In this document: positions 49,790 to 58,803 of the stretch, one piece after another
Layout of the letters: each line of letters starts with the position of its first letter
Position numbering within the stretch: position 1 is the first letter of the stretch
Program-made: the position numbers and the translations under genes
Notes under the pieces: model-generated
The model's database searches: none
Told to the model about the DNA's origin: nothing
Seen by the model: the letters and a program-made list of their open reading frames with translations, nothing else
Origin: PBB1 sp043738425
GTDB lineage: Bacteria; Pseudomonadota; Gammaproteobacteria; Burkholderiales; Burkholderiaceae_C
NCBI GenBank assembly: GCA_043738425.1
Contig: JAYUGJ010000015.1
Span: 1-64,000, forward strand
DNA length: 64,000 nucleotides
Direction of reading: 5' to 3'

Positions 49790-51913
49790 TCAGCGGTTTC
49801 CCAACTGCCGCCACAAGTACGCGAACTCCATTGCCTGCAGGTGCGCGCGCTGGCTGTTGTCTGCCGCACCGCCGTGGCCGCCTTCGATGTTTTCGTAGTA
49901 CAGCAGCGCATGCCCCAACTCGTGCATGCGGGCGGCCATCTTGCGGGCGTGTGCGGGGTGAACCCGGTCGTCGCGGGTCGAGGTGGTGAACAACACTTCG
50001 GGATATTTTTTGTCGCGCGACAAGTTCTGGTACGGGCTGTAGCGCGCGATGTGCGCCCAGTCGGCGGCCACATCGGGGTTGCCGTATTCGGCCATCCACG
50101 ACGCGCCGGCCAGCAGCATGTGAAAGCGCTGCATATCGAGCAGCGGCACCTGGCACACCACCGCGTTGAACAGCTCGGGCCGCTGGGTAAACACCGCGCC
50201 GACCAACAGCCCACCGTTGCTGCCACCCATGATGCCGAGGTGCCGCGCGCTGGTCACGCGGCTGGCAATCAGGTCGCTCGCCACCGCGATGAAGTCGTCG
50301 TAGCTGCGTTGTTTGTTTTCCAGAATGGCCGCCTGGTGCCAGGTCGGGCCGAACTCACCACCGCCGCGGATATTGGCCACCACCAGCGCGCCGCCACGTT
50401 CAAACCAGGCGCGGCCGAAACTGCCCGAATACCAAGGGTGCAACGACACCTCGAAGCCGCCGTAGCCGTACAGCAGCGTCGGTGTGTTGCCGTCCAACGC
50501 GACGCCCTGCGGCCACACCACAAAGTACGGCACGCGGGTGCCATCGGGCGAGGTGGCAAAGCGCTGCTCAGCGCGCATGCCGCTGGAGTTGAACAGCGCC
50601 GGGCGTGCTTTCAGCAGCGCGCGCGCCGCCGCATCGTGCGCCGAGGCGGTGTCGCACAGGTAGAGCGAATCGGGCGTCAAAAAATCGGTGTAGCTGAGCA
50701 GGTAATGTTCAGCCAGCGGGTCGGCTGCGCGCATCGGGTCGTGCAGCGTTTGCACGCTCAGCGTGCCGGGTGACGGCGCATCGATCGGCCGTTGCGTGTA
50801 GCCCGATGCGCTGCGCTGCCACAGCGCCAGCCGGCTGGTGACGTTGTCGAGCAGGTTGACGATGAGGTGGTCGCGCGTCATCGCGTAGCTGGCCATCGAG
50901 CAGGTTGCCGACGGCGTGAACAGCACGCTGAATTCGCGCGCGCCACTCAGGTACGCAGTCGCATCAGTTGCCAGCAGTGAGCCGCTCAGGTAGCTCGCAC
51001 CTGCAACGCTCCAGTCGCTGCGCAGCTCGATCAGCAGCGTGTCGAGCCGGCCACCACAGTGGTTCCAAAAACTGAACGACGCATCGCTGGGAAGATCGAG
51101 CTGCGTGTGCTGGTCGCTCTGCGGACCTGCCACCAACACATGCTGCGACCGGTAAAAATCGAGTGAGCGGCTGAACAGCGTGCGCTCGAAGCCCGGCGTC
51201 AAATCGACCGATGCGTTTACCGACACGTCTTGCGGCGTGCCTTCGAACACGGTCGCCGCCGCGCTGAGCGGTGTGCCGCGACACCAGCGTTTGATGACGC
51301 GCGGGTAGCCCGAATCGGTCAGGCTGCCGGGGCCGAAATCGGTGCCGACGAATACGGTGTCGGCATCGATCCAGCTCACCGACGACTTCGCCTCGGGCAG
51401 CGCGAAACCACCGTCGACGAAGCGCCGCGTGCGGGTATCGAACTCGCGCAGCACCTTCGCATCGGCACCGCCGCGTGACAGCGAAATCAAGCAGCGGTGC
51501 GGCTCGGTGGCCAGCCCGGTGGCACCACCCCAGACCCAGTTTTCACCTTCGGCAGCGGCCAGCGCGTCGATGTCGAGCACGGTGTCCCACACCGGTTGCG
51601 GCGCGCGATATTCGGCCAGCGTGGTGCGCCGCCACAGGCCACGCGGGTTCACATCGTCACGCCACAGGTTGTAGAAATGGTCGCCACGCCGGTTCACTGC
51701 GGCGATACGGTCTTTCGAGTTGAGTACCTGCAACAACGCGTCGCGAATCGGCGCGTATTCGGGTCGGGGCACCAGCTGCGATTGGCTTTCGGCATTGCGC
51801 TCGCGTACCCACGCCAGCGCGCGCTCGCCGAGCACGTCTTCCAGCCACGCGTATGAATCGGGTGCAGCGGTCGCAGCGGGCGCATCGGGCGTGGGCGGAT
51901 CTGTTTTTGCCAT
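49790..51913 (-). CDS. S9 family prolyl oligopeptidase
   Basis: Serine peptidase of the POP type, cleaving after proline in short peptides. 707 residues from ATG 51913, with the N-terminal piece YAWLEDVLGERALAWV typical of the family. A beta-propeller (~80-430) caps the C-terminal alpha/beta hydrolase, with nucleophile Ser in MGGSNGGLLVG (~563), Asp in TSTRDDRVHPAHA (~648) and His in NIEGGHGG (~679). TLLYGYGGFEVSLHPWY and ANIRGGGEFGPTWHQA are family blocks. No signal peptide. ATG 51943 would add ten residues. The substrate is unknown. Confidence 0.93.
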   Translation of the reverse strand: MAKTDPPTPDAPAATAAPDSYAWLEDVLGERALAWVRERNAESQSQLVPRPEYAPIRDALLQVLNSKDRIAAVNRRGDHFYNLWRDDVNPRGLWRRTTLAEYRAPQPVWDTVLDIDALAAAEGENWVWGGATGLATEPHRCLISLSRGGADAKVLREFDTRTRRFVDGGFALPEAKSSVSWIDADTVFVGTDFGPGSLTDSGYPRVIKRWCRGTPLSAAATVFEGTPQDVSVNASVDLTPGFERTLFSRSLDFYRSQHVLVAGPQSDQHTQLDLPSDASFSFWNHCGGRLDTLLIELRSDWSVAGASYLSGSLLATDATAYLSGAREFSVLFTPSATCSMASYAMTRDHLIVNLLDNVTSRLALWQRSASGYTQRPIDAPSPGTLSVQTLHDPMRAADPLAEHYLLSYTDFLTPDSLYLCDTASAHDAAARALLKARPALFNSSGMRAEQRFATSPDGTRVPYFVVWPQGVALDGNTPTLLYGYGGFEVSLHPWYSGSFGRAWFERGGALVVANIRGGGEFGPTWHQAAILENKQRSYDDFIAVASDLIASRVTSARHLGIMGGSNGGLLVGAVFTQRPELFNAVVCQVPLLDMQRFHMLLAGASWMAEYGNPDVAADWAHIARYSPYQNLSRDKKYPEVLFTTSTRDDRVHPAHARKMAARMHELGHALLYYENIEGGHGGAADNSQRAHLQAMEFAYLWRQLGNR

Positions 51914-51966
51914 GGCGTGGTGTGGAGTTGGCAGTCGGTTCAACGCAGCGTTTTCGAGGCGTTAAG

Positions 51967-52272
51967 TCAGACCCGCAGGTCGTGTGTCTCGGGGTGTCGC
52001 TGCATGTAGACGCGCACATACGAGCACAACGGGTGGATCTTCAAACCGTGCGCGCGCGCATGGGCCATCGCAAACCGCACCATCGCCGCCGCAATCCCGC
52101 GGCCTTCCAGTTCGGGCGGCACTTCGGTATGGCTGATGTGCATCACACCGGCTACCAGCTCGTAGTCGATGACGCACAACAGCCCGTCGACGTCGCATTC
52201 GAACCGCGTCAGCGCCGCGTGGTGAACGACGTTGATTTGCGCGGCCCGTTGGTGGGGTGGCAGTGGGGTCAT
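51967..52272 (-). CDS. GNAT-like acetyltransferase, small YjdJ-type
   Basis: A 101-residue protein with the short GNAT fold: DYELVAGVMHISHTEVPPELEGRGIAAAMVRFAMAHARAHGLKI (~37-78), where EGRGIAAAMV is the acetyl-CoA motif A, and the C-terminal CSYVRVYMQRHPE that ends this subgroup. Such proteins belong to a poorly characterised N-acetyltransferase clan (YjdJ/NATD1-like) whose substrate is unknown. Complete as is, cytosolic. Lies 54 bases downstream of the YaeQ gene stop... on the same strand, with room for only a minimal promoter. Confidence 0.85.
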   Translation of the reverse strand: MTPLPPHQRAAQINVVHHAALTRFECDVDGLLCVIDYELVAGVMHISHTEVPPELEGRGIAAAMVRFAMAHARAHGLKIHPLCSYVRVYMQRHPETHDLRV

Positions 52273-52327
52273 GTGTTTAACTCAGGGTGGTCGTTGGCGT
52301 GTGTCAGTTGTTGATTCGTCTGCGTAT

Positions 52328-52882
52328 TCATTCGCCGTTCAACCGCACCGGCCGCACCTCGACCGAGCGGTCGCCTTCACCGACCCACACCACGCCGTCC
52401 TGCACCGTCACCTGCAACTGCATATTGCGTTGCGCCAATGCGGCCAGCGCCTGACTTTGTTCGGTTTCGATTTGCCAGATGGCGACGTTGCGGGCGCGGC
52501 TGATGCGGGTCTCGACGCCTTTCCACCATACCGGCGTGCTGTGGCTGAAGCTGATGACGGTGACGCGTTCGGCGCGCGGCGCAGATTTCAAAATGCGCCG
52601 GTCGTCGGGCTGACCGACATCGATCCAATGCACGATCTGACCCGTCAGGTCTTTTTGCCAGAGGTCGGGCTCATCGGTGTCCCACAAGCTTTTGGCCAAC
52701 TCCAGCGCGCCGTTGCGCGCATCGGCGGGCAAATTCAATGCGTAAGCCAGCACCCGAATCATCATGCGTTCATCGGTTTCCGACGGGTGCCGCGCAATCG
52801 TCAGCGCATGTTCGCCGTAGACATTGCGGTCCATATCGCTCAGCTGCAAGCTGGCTTTGTGGATGGTCGCTTTGAGTGCCAT
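52328..52882 (-). CDS. yaeQ: YaeQ family protein
   Basis: The 184-residue protein matches the YaeQ family end to end: MALKATIHKASLQLSDMDRNVYGEHALTIARHPSETDERMMIRVLAYAL (~1-49), EPDLWQKDLTGQIVHWIDVGQPDDRRILKSAPRAERVTVISF and MQLQVTVQDGVVWVG near the end. YaeQ has a PD-(D/E)XK nuclease-like fold with the E/D/Q motifs DLTG...DVGQPDD. The function is unsettled; early links to hemolysin transcription (RfaH suppression) were not confirmed. Cytosolic. It is divergent from the 91-residue unknown gene. Confidence 0.92.
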   Translation of the reverse strand: MALKATIHKASLQLSDMDRNVYGEHALTIARHPSETDERMMIRVLAYALNLPADARNGALELAKSLWDTDEPDLWQKDLTGQIVHWIDVGQPDDRRILKSAPRAERVTVISFSHSTPVWWKGVETRISRARNVAIWQIETEQSQALAALAQRNMQLQVTVQDGVVWVGEGDRSVEVRPVRLNGE

Positions 52883-52993
52883 GGCGTGTGTCTCGGTTGG
52901 CGTGCAACCTGTGATTGTCGATCACCGAGTCAGCTTTGTTGGCACCACAATCGGCGGCTACTTTCCAGTCAACCTGAACCCGAGACCCGCCCC

Positions 52994-53269
52994 ATGAGCA
53001 TGAAAAAAACCGACCTCGACAAGCACATGGCTTTGAAAGTTAACGGCCAAATGAAGGGTGCCGGCATACCCGACCGTTTTGCACAAGGTGCCACTGCGGC
53101 GAGTGACAAGCGCGAACAACGCCGGCTCGACTCAGAAGCCGGTTTGGTGCCGTTTGCATGCAAGCTGCCCGTGGAGCTGACCAAGCAACTGCAGGCCAAG
53201 GCAGCGGGTCACGACGGCGGCATGAATGCGCTGATGGCGCATTTGGTCGCTGTTGCGATGAAACTTTGA
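52994..53269 (+). CDS. small conserved protein, possible ribbon-helix-helix type
   Basis: A 91-residue basic protein beginning MSMKKTDLDKHMALKVNGQMKGAG. Its C-terminal third, CKLPVELTKQLQAKAAGHDGGMNALMAHLVAVAMKL, has the strand-helix-turn-helix rhythm of ribbon-helix-helix DNA-binding proteins, but the family is not recognised. It is too short for further inference. ATG 52994 is the only reasonable start. A bidirectional terminator separates it from the convergent cold-shock gene. The neighbouring 111 bases upstream toward yaeQ contain no obvious motif beyond AT-richness. Confidence 0.6.
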   Translation: MSMKKTDLDKHMALKVNGQMKGAGIPDRFAQGATAASDKREQRRLDSEAGLVPFACKLPVELTKQLQAKAAGHDGGMNALMAHLVAVAMKL

Positions 53270-53296
53270 TGGCGTGCCGGTTCGCCGAGCTGGCAT

Positions 53297-53324
53297 AAAA
53301 AAACGCGGCCGAGGCCGCGTTTTT
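53297..53324. terminator. bidirectional rho-independent terminator
   Basis: An A-run, then CGCGGCC (53304-53310), a GA loop, GGCCGCG (53313-53319) and a T-run form a perfect symmetrical hairpin between convergent genes. It can stop both the 91-residue gene and the cold-shock gene. Confidence 0.9.
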
Positions 53325-53340
53325 AATGCGCTGATGTGAT

Positions 53341-53553
53341 TTATTCCATCACGCGGATGTTGGCGGCCTGCAGGCCTTTTTGGCCTTGCTTGACTTCAAA
53401 CTCGACCTTCTGGTTTTCAACCAGAGTCTTGAAGCCGCTGCCCGTGATGTCACGGAAATGCGCGAAGAGGTCAGCGCCGCCCGCGTCTTGAGCAATAAAA
53501 CCGTAGCCTTTGCTCTCGTTGAACCATTTAACCGTACCTGTTTGCGTCGTCAT
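53341..53553 (-). CDS. cold shock-like protein
   Basis: A 70-residue CspA-family OB-fold protein that binds single-stranded nucleic acids and acts as an RNA chaperone. TVKWFNESKGYGFIAQD contains RNP1 (KGYGFI, ~15-20); RNP2 is DLFAHF (~28-33), where most homologues have VFVHF. The C-terminal QKVEFEVKQGQKGLQAANIRV is typical. Upstream, the 269-base gap 53554-53822 may hold a long 5' leader as in other csp genes, but no cold box was confirmed. Which csp paralogue this is cannot be told. Confidence 0.92.
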   Translation of the reverse strand: MTTQTGTVKWFNESKGYGFIAQDAGGADLFAHFRDITGSGFKTLVENQKVEFEVKQGQKGLQAANIRVME

Positions 53554-53822
53554 GGACGTATTCCTTGTCTATCAATAAATTTTGCGACTGCACATGCTGC
53601 CGCAGGCAGTAACACTCAAGATCGAACTGGGGATTTCTTGCGAGCCGACTTCAGAAAAGAAACCGGTTAGACGAGATCACTAGCAACCAAGGTCTTGCGC
53701 ATAACTGTGTGGGTAATGTACCCGAGCGGTTGGTCCTTTTGCTGCGGCGGGCCGCCACGGCGGCGCACCTGTCACAGAATGACCAATCGTTTCACTCCGG
53801 GTGTCATCCCGTCAGGCAGTCC

Positions 53823-54080
53823 ATGCAACTGATTGATTTCGAATTGCGCGGCGAGCACATCACGCTCGACGCGTTGCTCAAAGCCACTGGAGTGGCTGCC
53901 AGCGGTGGTGCGGCCAAGATGCTGGTGGCCTCTGGCGTAGTGCAGGTCGATGGCCGAGACGAACTGCGCAAAACTTGCAAAATCCGCGCCGGTCAGGTGG
54001 TTGCCGTACAGGGCGTACGGATCAAAGTGGGCGCGGCGGGTTTGCCTGCAGTGGCGGCCGCGCACGAGGTGCTGCGGTGA
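53823..54080 (+). CDS. S4-domain RNA-binding protein, YbcJ-like
   Basis: The 85-residue protein is almost entirely an S4 RNA-binding domain: IDFELRGEHITLDALLKATGVAASGGAAKMLVASGVVQVDG (~3-43), with the GGAAK/VVxVDG pattern, then RKTCKIRAGQVVAVQG. Similar to E. coli YbcJ, which is thought to bind structured RNA or tRNA. Start ATG 53823; the 38 upstream codons are not conserved. Its stop overlaps the following gene start (GTGA), so the pair is translationally coupled. Confidence 0.88.
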   Translation: MQLIDFELRGEHITLDALLKATGVAASGGAAKMLVASGVVQVDGRDELRKTCKIRAGQVVAVQGVRIKVGAAGLPAVAAAHEVLR

Positions 54081-54865
54081 CGACAACAGCGCCCGCCGTC
54101 AAACCGATCACGCTGCTGCCGCCGTCCATCGCGGCCACCGCATTGCCGCAGGCGCTCAGCGCGATCGGCCACGCGGTGATCGAAGCCGACACCTTGCATT
54201 CGTTGATTGGTGCCGCCGCGCAGTCGCTCATGTCGCTGAACCGGTCGTGGGACGACCTGCCGCCCGATGTGTATTTGCGCGATGGCGGGCGCTATCGGCG
54301 GCGCAGGCATTCGTGTTTTGTCGTCAGGATTGACGAAGTGCAACAGGTCGCGCACCGCGCACATTGGCAGCCGCTCGAATACAACGCGCTGCACGGCGGC
54401 CTGGAGCGTTTGTTCGACCCGATGCTTGCATCGACGCTCGAGCAGCCGGTGTGGACGCAATTGCTGCGCGGCCTGGCCGGTGTGTGTTCGCAAATCAAAG
54501 GCACACAACCGTGGTTTGTCGAGGCGCACCAATTCCGCATCGACACCACCGACGGCATCGGCCGCCCTACGCCTGAAGGTGCGCACCGTGACGGGGTCGA
54601 CTTCGTGGTGGTTGCACTGGTCGAGCGGCAGGGCGTGAAAGGCGGTGAGACGCGGGTGTTCGACGCCGACGGCCCGGCCGGAATTCGCTTCACGATGACC
54701 GCACCGTGGACGCTGCTGATGCTCGACGATGCACGCGTGATCCATGAAACCACGCCGATCCAACCGCTGCAGCCGCAGGCCTCGCGGCCCGCCAGCGGCC
54801 ACCGTGACACGCTGGTGTTGACGTTTCGGCGCGGCGGTTTCCAGGGCCCGGCTAGCGCGATTTAA
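54077..54865 (+). CDS. 2-oxoglutarate/Fe(II)-dependent oxygenase family protein
   Basis: The 262-residue protein from GTG 54077 fits the 2OG-Fe dioxygenase family (PF10014-like). The Fe ligands are His/Asp in GAHRDGVDFV (~175) and the distal His in ARVIHETTPI (~222). GGETRVFD (~197) and the C-terminal DTLVLTFR arginine site for 2-oxoglutarate follow the double-stranded beta helix. SLNRSWDDLPPDVYLRDGGRYRRRRHSCF near the start is another family block. Substrate unknown; some relatives hydroxylate amino acids such as Ile or Leu. Its 3' end overlaps the convergent pseudouridine synthase gene by four bases. Confidence 0.82.
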   Translation: MTTTAPAVKPITLLPPSIAATALPQALSAIGHAVIEADTLHSLIGAAAQSLMSLNRSWDDLPPDVYLRDGGRYRRRRHSCFVVRIDEVQQVAHRAHWQPLEYNALHGGLERLFDPMLASTLEQPVWTQLLRGLAGVCSQIKGTQPWFVEAHQFRIDTTDGIGRPTPEGAHRDGVDFVVVALVERQGVKGGETRVFDADGPAGIRFTMTAPWTLLMLDDARVIHETTPIQPLQPQASRPASGHRDTLVLTFRRGGFQGPASAI

Positions 54866-55593
54866 AAAGGCGCTTCGCTCACGCAGCGCCACGGCCGTTG
54901 CGTGGTCGGATGCGCCAGCGCCAATTCGGTGGCGTGCAACAGCAGGCGCGGCGTCGGCGTGCTGCTGGCTGCGGTGGCTTGCATATGGCCGTACAGCGAA
55001 TCGCCAACGATCGGGTGGCCAATCGATTGCAGGTGCACGCGCAGCTGGTGCGTGCGGCCTGTGATCGGTTGCAGCAGCACGCGGGTGGTGTGGCTCAGCG
55101 GGTCGCGCTGCAGCACCCGGAGTTGCGTCAATGACGGTTTGCCGTGCTGCCGATCGACCTTTTGTTTCGGCCGTTGTGGCCAGTCGGCGCTTAACGGCAG
55201 GTCGATCACCGCGTGGTCGGCGTCGACCAAACCGACCACCACCGCCTCGTAGCTTTTAGTCACCTGGCGCGTCGCCCACAAATTGCTGAGCGTGCGTTGC
55301 ATGGCCGCGCCGCGCGCCAGCAGCAGCAAACCCGAGGTCGCCATGTCGAGCCGGTGCACCACCAGCGCATCCGCCCATTGCGCGTGCACTCGCGCGGCTG
55401 CGCAGTCGGCTTTGTCAGCGCCGCGCCCGGGCACCGACAGTAGCCCGGCCGGCTTGTCGACAACGATGATCGCGTCGTCGCGGTACACCACCGACAACGC
55501 ACCTGCTGGCACGACCACCGCCGCGCGTGTAGTCGCGTGTACCTCCGCCTGCGCAACCGCTGCTGCAGCCGAATCGGTGAGGTCATTGCGCAT
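54862..55593 (-). CDS. RluA-family RNA pseudouridine synthase
   Basis: Isomerises uridine to pseudouridine in rRNA or tRNA. The 243-residue protein has the catalytic Asp in VVHRLDMATSGLLLLARG (~78-95, HRLDxxTSG), an upstream block IIVVDKPAGLLSVPG (~41-55), KSYEAVVVG, and QPITGRTHQLRVHLQSIGHPIVGDSLYG (~180-207). There is no S4 domain, so it resembles the short RluA/TruC-type members. The target uridine cannot be deduced. The N-terminal ~30 residues are Ala/Val-rich and not conserved; the true start may be later, near VVYRDDAI. Confidence 0.9.
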   Translation of the reverse strand: MRNDLTDSAAAAVAQAEVHATTRAAVVVPAGALSVVYRDDAIIVVDKPAGLLSVPGRGADKADCAAARVHAQWADALVVHRLDMATSGLLLLARGAAMQRTLSNLWATRQVTKSYEAVVVGLVDADHAVIDLPLSADWPQRPKQKVDRQHGKPSLTQLRVLQRDPLSHTTRVLLQPITGRTHQLRVHLQSIGHPIVGDSLYGHMQATAASSTPTPRLLLHATELALAHPTTQRPWRCVSEAPF

Positions 55594-55674
55594 GCGGCTG
55601 ATGATGGCATCGGCTACCGTGCGGGCTTGCTCCGACGGGGCAAGATGTCATGCATCACCCCAGGGAGCGCCAGC

Positions 55675-57570
55675 GTGTTCGGTTTGTTCGAGAAGTTGTT
55701 GAACCCGTATCCGTCGACCGACGCGACGGCACCGCCGCGCGGCTTGATGCGCTTCATCTGGTCTTGCACCGCAGGCGCGCGCGGCCTCATCGGCACGATG
55801 ATTTTGTTGACCGGGTTGATCGGCGCATTCGAGGCGTACCTTTTCAAGTTGCTCGGCGATGTGGTCGATTGGCTGGGCCGGGTGCCGCCGGCGCAACTGT
55901 GGGCGCAAGAGGGCGGCCACCTTTGGATGTTGTCGGCGCTGTTGCTGGCGAGCCCGTTGGTGGTGGGGCTGCAAACGCTAATCAAACACCAATCGCTGGC
56001 AGCCAATTTACCGATGCGGCTGCGCTGGAACTTTCATCGCTTGATGCTCGGCCAGAGCATGCAGTTCTATCAAGACGAATTCGCCGGCCGCATCGCAACG
56101 AAGGTGCTGCAAACCGCGCTGGCGGTGCGTGATGTGGTGATGATCGTTTGCGACATTTTGGTCTTCGTCGTGATCTATTTCGTCACCATCGTCGCGCTGG
56201 TCGGCCAGCTCGATGTGTGGTTGCTGCTGCCATTTGGCGGCTGGTTGGTGCTGTACCTGGCCGCACTGGCGTTTTTCGTTCCGCGCCTGGGCACGGTGGC
56301 CCAGGCCCAGGCCGATGCGCGTTCGCTGATGACCGGGCGCATCACCGACGCGTACACCAACATTGCCACCGTGAAGCTGTTTTCACACGCCGGCCGCGAG
56401 TCGGGTCATGTGCGTTCGGCGATGCAAGACTTCATCGTCACTGTGCGCAAGCAAATGCGTCTGGTCAGTGGCTTCGAGGTGGTCAACCACACGCTCAGCA
56501 TGCTGCTCATCGCCAGCACCGCCGGTGCCACGCTGTGGCTGTGGACGCGTGGCGAGTTGGGCGTGGGCGCAGTGGCTGCGGCTACCGCGATGGCGCTGCG
56601 CTTGAACGGCATTTCGCATTGGGTGATGTGGGAGATGGCGTCGTTGTTCGAACAAATCGGCACGGTGCAAGACGGCATGAATACCTTGTCGCGCCCCCAA
56701 TCGGTAACTGACCGCGCAGGCGCCGTGCCGTTGCAGGTGTCGCGCGGCGAGATCCGGTTCGAGCAGGTCGGCTTCGCCTATGGCGGCGTGAAACCGGTGA
56801 TCGACGGGCTCTCGTTGCACATCCGCCCTGGCGAAAAAATCGGTCTGGTCGGCCGCTCGGGTGCGGGCAAAAGCACCATCGTGAATTTGCTGCTGCGGTT
56901 TTACGACGTCGAGTCGGGCCGCGTGTTGATCGACGGCCAAGACGTGTCACTGGTGTCGCAAGACAGCCTGCGTGCGCAAATCGGCATGGTCACGCAAGAC
57001 ACCTCGCTTTTGCACCGTTCGGTGCGCGACAACATCTTGTACGGCCGACCCGAGGCCAGCGATGTCGAGATGGTGTCGGCCGCGGTGCGCGCCGAGGCGC
57101 ACGATTTCATCTTGCCGCTGACCGATGCGAAAGCGCGCAGCGGCTACGACGCGCATGTGGGCGAGCGCGGCGTGAAGCTGAGCGGCGGCCAGCGGCAGCG
57201 CATTGCCATCGCGCGGGTGATGCTCAAAGACGCGCCGATCTTGTTGCTGGACGAAGCCACCAGCGCGCTCGACAGCGAAGTCGAAGCCGCCATCCAGGCC
57301 AGCCTGTACCGGCTGATGGAAGGCAAAACCGTGGTCGCGATTGCGCACCGCTTGTCGACCATCGCGGCGATGGACCGGCTTATCGTGCTGGAACACGGCC
57401 GCATTGTCGAGGCGGGCGACCATGCGTCGTTGTTGGCGCAGGGCGGCTTGTATGCGCGCTTGTGGGCCCACCAAAGCGGCGGGTTCTTGGGGCTGGAGGT
57501 TGACGATTCGTCAGCCGTGGTGGGCAGCCCCTCCACCGCGAAAGATATGCGCGAACCGGCAGCTGTCTAG
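55675..57570 (+). CDS. ABC exporter, fused permease-ATPase
   Basis: The 631-residue half-transporter dimerises in the inner membrane. The N-terminal permease has six helices (LIGTMILLTGLIGAFEAYLFKLLGDVV, VVMIVCDILVFVVIYFVTIVALVG, WLVLYLAALAFFV). The ATPase has Walker A LVGRSGAGKSTIVNLLLR (~398), signature LSGGQRQRIAIARVM (~500), Walker B ILLLDEATSALDSE and H-loop VAIAHRLST. It resembles MsbA/AarD-like exporters. AGGGAG before GTG 55675 supports this start; ATG 55645 would add ten residues. The substrate is not predictable. The frame further upstream belongs to the RluA gene region. Confidence 0.92.
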   Translation: MFGLFEKLLNPYPSTDATAPPRGLMRFIWSCTAGARGLIGTMILLTGLIGAFEAYLFKLLGDVVDWLGRVPPAQLWAQEGGHLWMLSALLLASPLVVGLQTLIKHQSLAANLPMRLRWNFHRLMLGQSMQFYQDEFAGRIATKVLQTALAVRDVVMIVCDILVFVVIYFVTIVALVGQLDVWLLLPFGGWLVLYLAALAFFVPRLGTVAQAQADARSLMTGRITDAYTNIATVKLFSHAGRESGHVRSAMQDFIVTVRKQMRLVSGFEVVNHTLSMLLIASTAGATLWLWTRGELGVGAVAAATAMALRLNGISHWVMWEMASLFEQIGTVQDGMNTLSRPQSVTDRAGAVPLQVSRGEIRFEQVGFAYGGVKPVIDGLSLHIRPGEKIGLVGRSGAGKSTIVNLLLRFYDVESGRVLIDGQDVSLVSQDSLRAQIGMVTQDTSLLHRSVRDNILYGRPEASDVEMVSAAVRAEAHDFILPLTDAKARSGYDAHVGERGVKLSGGQRQRIAIARVMLKDAPILLLDEATSALDSEVEAAIQASLYRLMEGKTVVAIAHRLSTIAAMDRLIVLEHGRIVEAGDHASLLAQGGLYARLWAHQSGGFLGLEVDDSSAVVGSPSTAKDMREPAAV

Positions 57571-57582
57571 CGCCGCCTTGAC

Positions 57583-58260
57583 TTAAATCGACCGGGCTTT
57601 TGCGTCCTCAATCGCTTTCTCCAGCGACGGCACCAAGGTCAACAGATCGTGCAAATTCGGGTTGATGCCGAGCGCTTGCTTGATGTAGTCGAGCGCTTTG
57701 TCGGGTTGCCCGATGCGTTGGTGGATTACCGCTGCGCCCGACAACGCGCCGAAGTGTCGTGGGTTCAAGCGGAACACTGCTGCGCAATCGGCCAGCGACT
57801 TTTCGTTTTCACCGAGCAAAAAATACAAGGTCGCGCGTTGATTCCAGCCCTCGGCGAAGTCGGGTTTGCGCTGCACCACGTCGGTGAAAGTCGCCAGCGC
57901 ATCGTCGAACGCGTGTTGCTGCATTTGTTGGGTACCGCGAGCCATCAGTGCGTCGATCCGCCGGTCGCCGGAGCGACCCCAAATTTGCCAAATCGCCGCC
58001 GACGCTTTGGCGCGCACCGGCGGGCTCGCGTCGGCCAGATGCAGCAGCACCGCATTTGCGTCGGACATCGTGCCGATGATTTGCAGGCGGTCGAGTGCGG
58101 TGAGCCGCTCGGCCACTGCGGGTCGCTGCAGCGCGCGCAACGCCTGCGCGCGGCTGAGCGGCGCGGCGTTGGCGGCGCACGGCAGCAGTGCCATCACGCT
58201 GACCAGGCCGGCGGTAAGAACGGCCGCCGAGCGGAGTGACAGGTCTTTAATGAGGCGCAT
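57583..58260 (-). CDS. periplasmic TPR protein with HEAT-like N-terminal part
   Basis: The 225-residue precursor has a Sec signal (SAAVLTAGLVSVMALLPCAANA, cut at ~32). The mature N-terminus (RALQRPAVAERLTALDRLQIIG, LLHLADASPPVRAKASAAIWQIWG) resembles a HEAT repeat; the C-terminal half has TPR pairs MQQHAFDDALATFTDVVQRKPDFAEGWNQRATLYFLLGENEKSLADCAAVFRLNPRHFGAL. TPR proteins mediate protein assembly; the partners are unknown. It is convergent with the ABC exporter, with only 12 bases between stops. Confidence 0.85.
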   Translation of the reverse strand: MRLIKDLSLRSAAVLTAGLVSVMALLPCAANAAPLSRAQALRALQRPAVAERLTALDRLQIIGTMSDANAVLLHLADASPPVRAKASAAIWQIWGRSGDRRIDALMARGTQQMQQHAFDDALATFTDVVQRKPDFAEGWNQRATLYFLLGENEKSLADCAAVFRLNPRHFGALSGAAVIHQRIGQPDKALDYIKQALGINPNLHDLLTLVPSLEKAIEDAKARSI

Positions 58261-58296
58261 CGCGTGGCTCCTGAAGTTGCACCGGGCGGTTTACCG

Positions 58297-58686
58297 TCAG
58301 TCGGTGTGGACGTATTCGTAACGTGGATCGACCGGTGTGCCGGTGAACGCCGAGCCGGCTTCTTTGCCCGGCTGCCACAGCACCACCTGTTCTACTTTTT
58401 TGGCCAGCTGAAAGTCTTTTTCAGTGATGCCGCCGGCGTCGTGGGTCATCAACTTCACGACGACCCACGCATATGACGCTTGCAGTTCAGGGTGATGCCA
58501 CGCGACCTCGGCCAGGTGACCCACGGTGTTGATGACCATCAGCGTGCCTTTCCAGCCGCCGGTGGTGTAGCGCCGCTGCAGGTGGCCATCGGTGTAGGCC
58601 CACGTCGGCAGTTCCTGCTGCAAGCGGGCGCTGGTTTGCGCCGGGGTGAACAACGCGTTCGCGTTCGGTTTATGCCACTCGGTCAT
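58297..58686 (-). CDS. phhB: pterin-4a-carbinolamine dehydratase
   Basis: Dehydrates 4a-hydroxytetrahydrobiopterin during cofactor recycling. The 129-residue protein shows the full active-site pattern AEVAWHHPELQASYAWVVVKLMTHDAGGITEKD (~61-93): the E-x3-H-H-P motif, spaced Tyr, His and Asp residues. ATG 58686 (MTEWHKPNAN) fits the family size (~100-130); the long frame upstream reaches through other sequence and is not part of it. Whether a phenylalanine hydroxylase is encoded elsewhere cannot be seen. The 117-base gap to the DUF808 gene is divergent and AT-poor. Confidence 0.9.
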   Translation of the reverse strand: MTEWHKPNANALFTPAQTSARLQQELPTWAYTDGHLQRRYTTGGWKGTLMVINTVGHLAEVAWHHPELQASYAWVVVKLMTHDAGGITEKDFQLAKKVEQVVLWQPGKEAGSAFTGTPVDPRYEYVHTD

Positions 58687-58803
58687 CGGGAACTCCTGCA
58701 GCAAAAGGTCAACATATGGCGACATGTTGGCACGGCAGCCGATGCCCGCAGCCCCGGCGCGGCTACCATCGCGCGCTGCAAATCGACTACCCGAAGTGAC
58801 CCG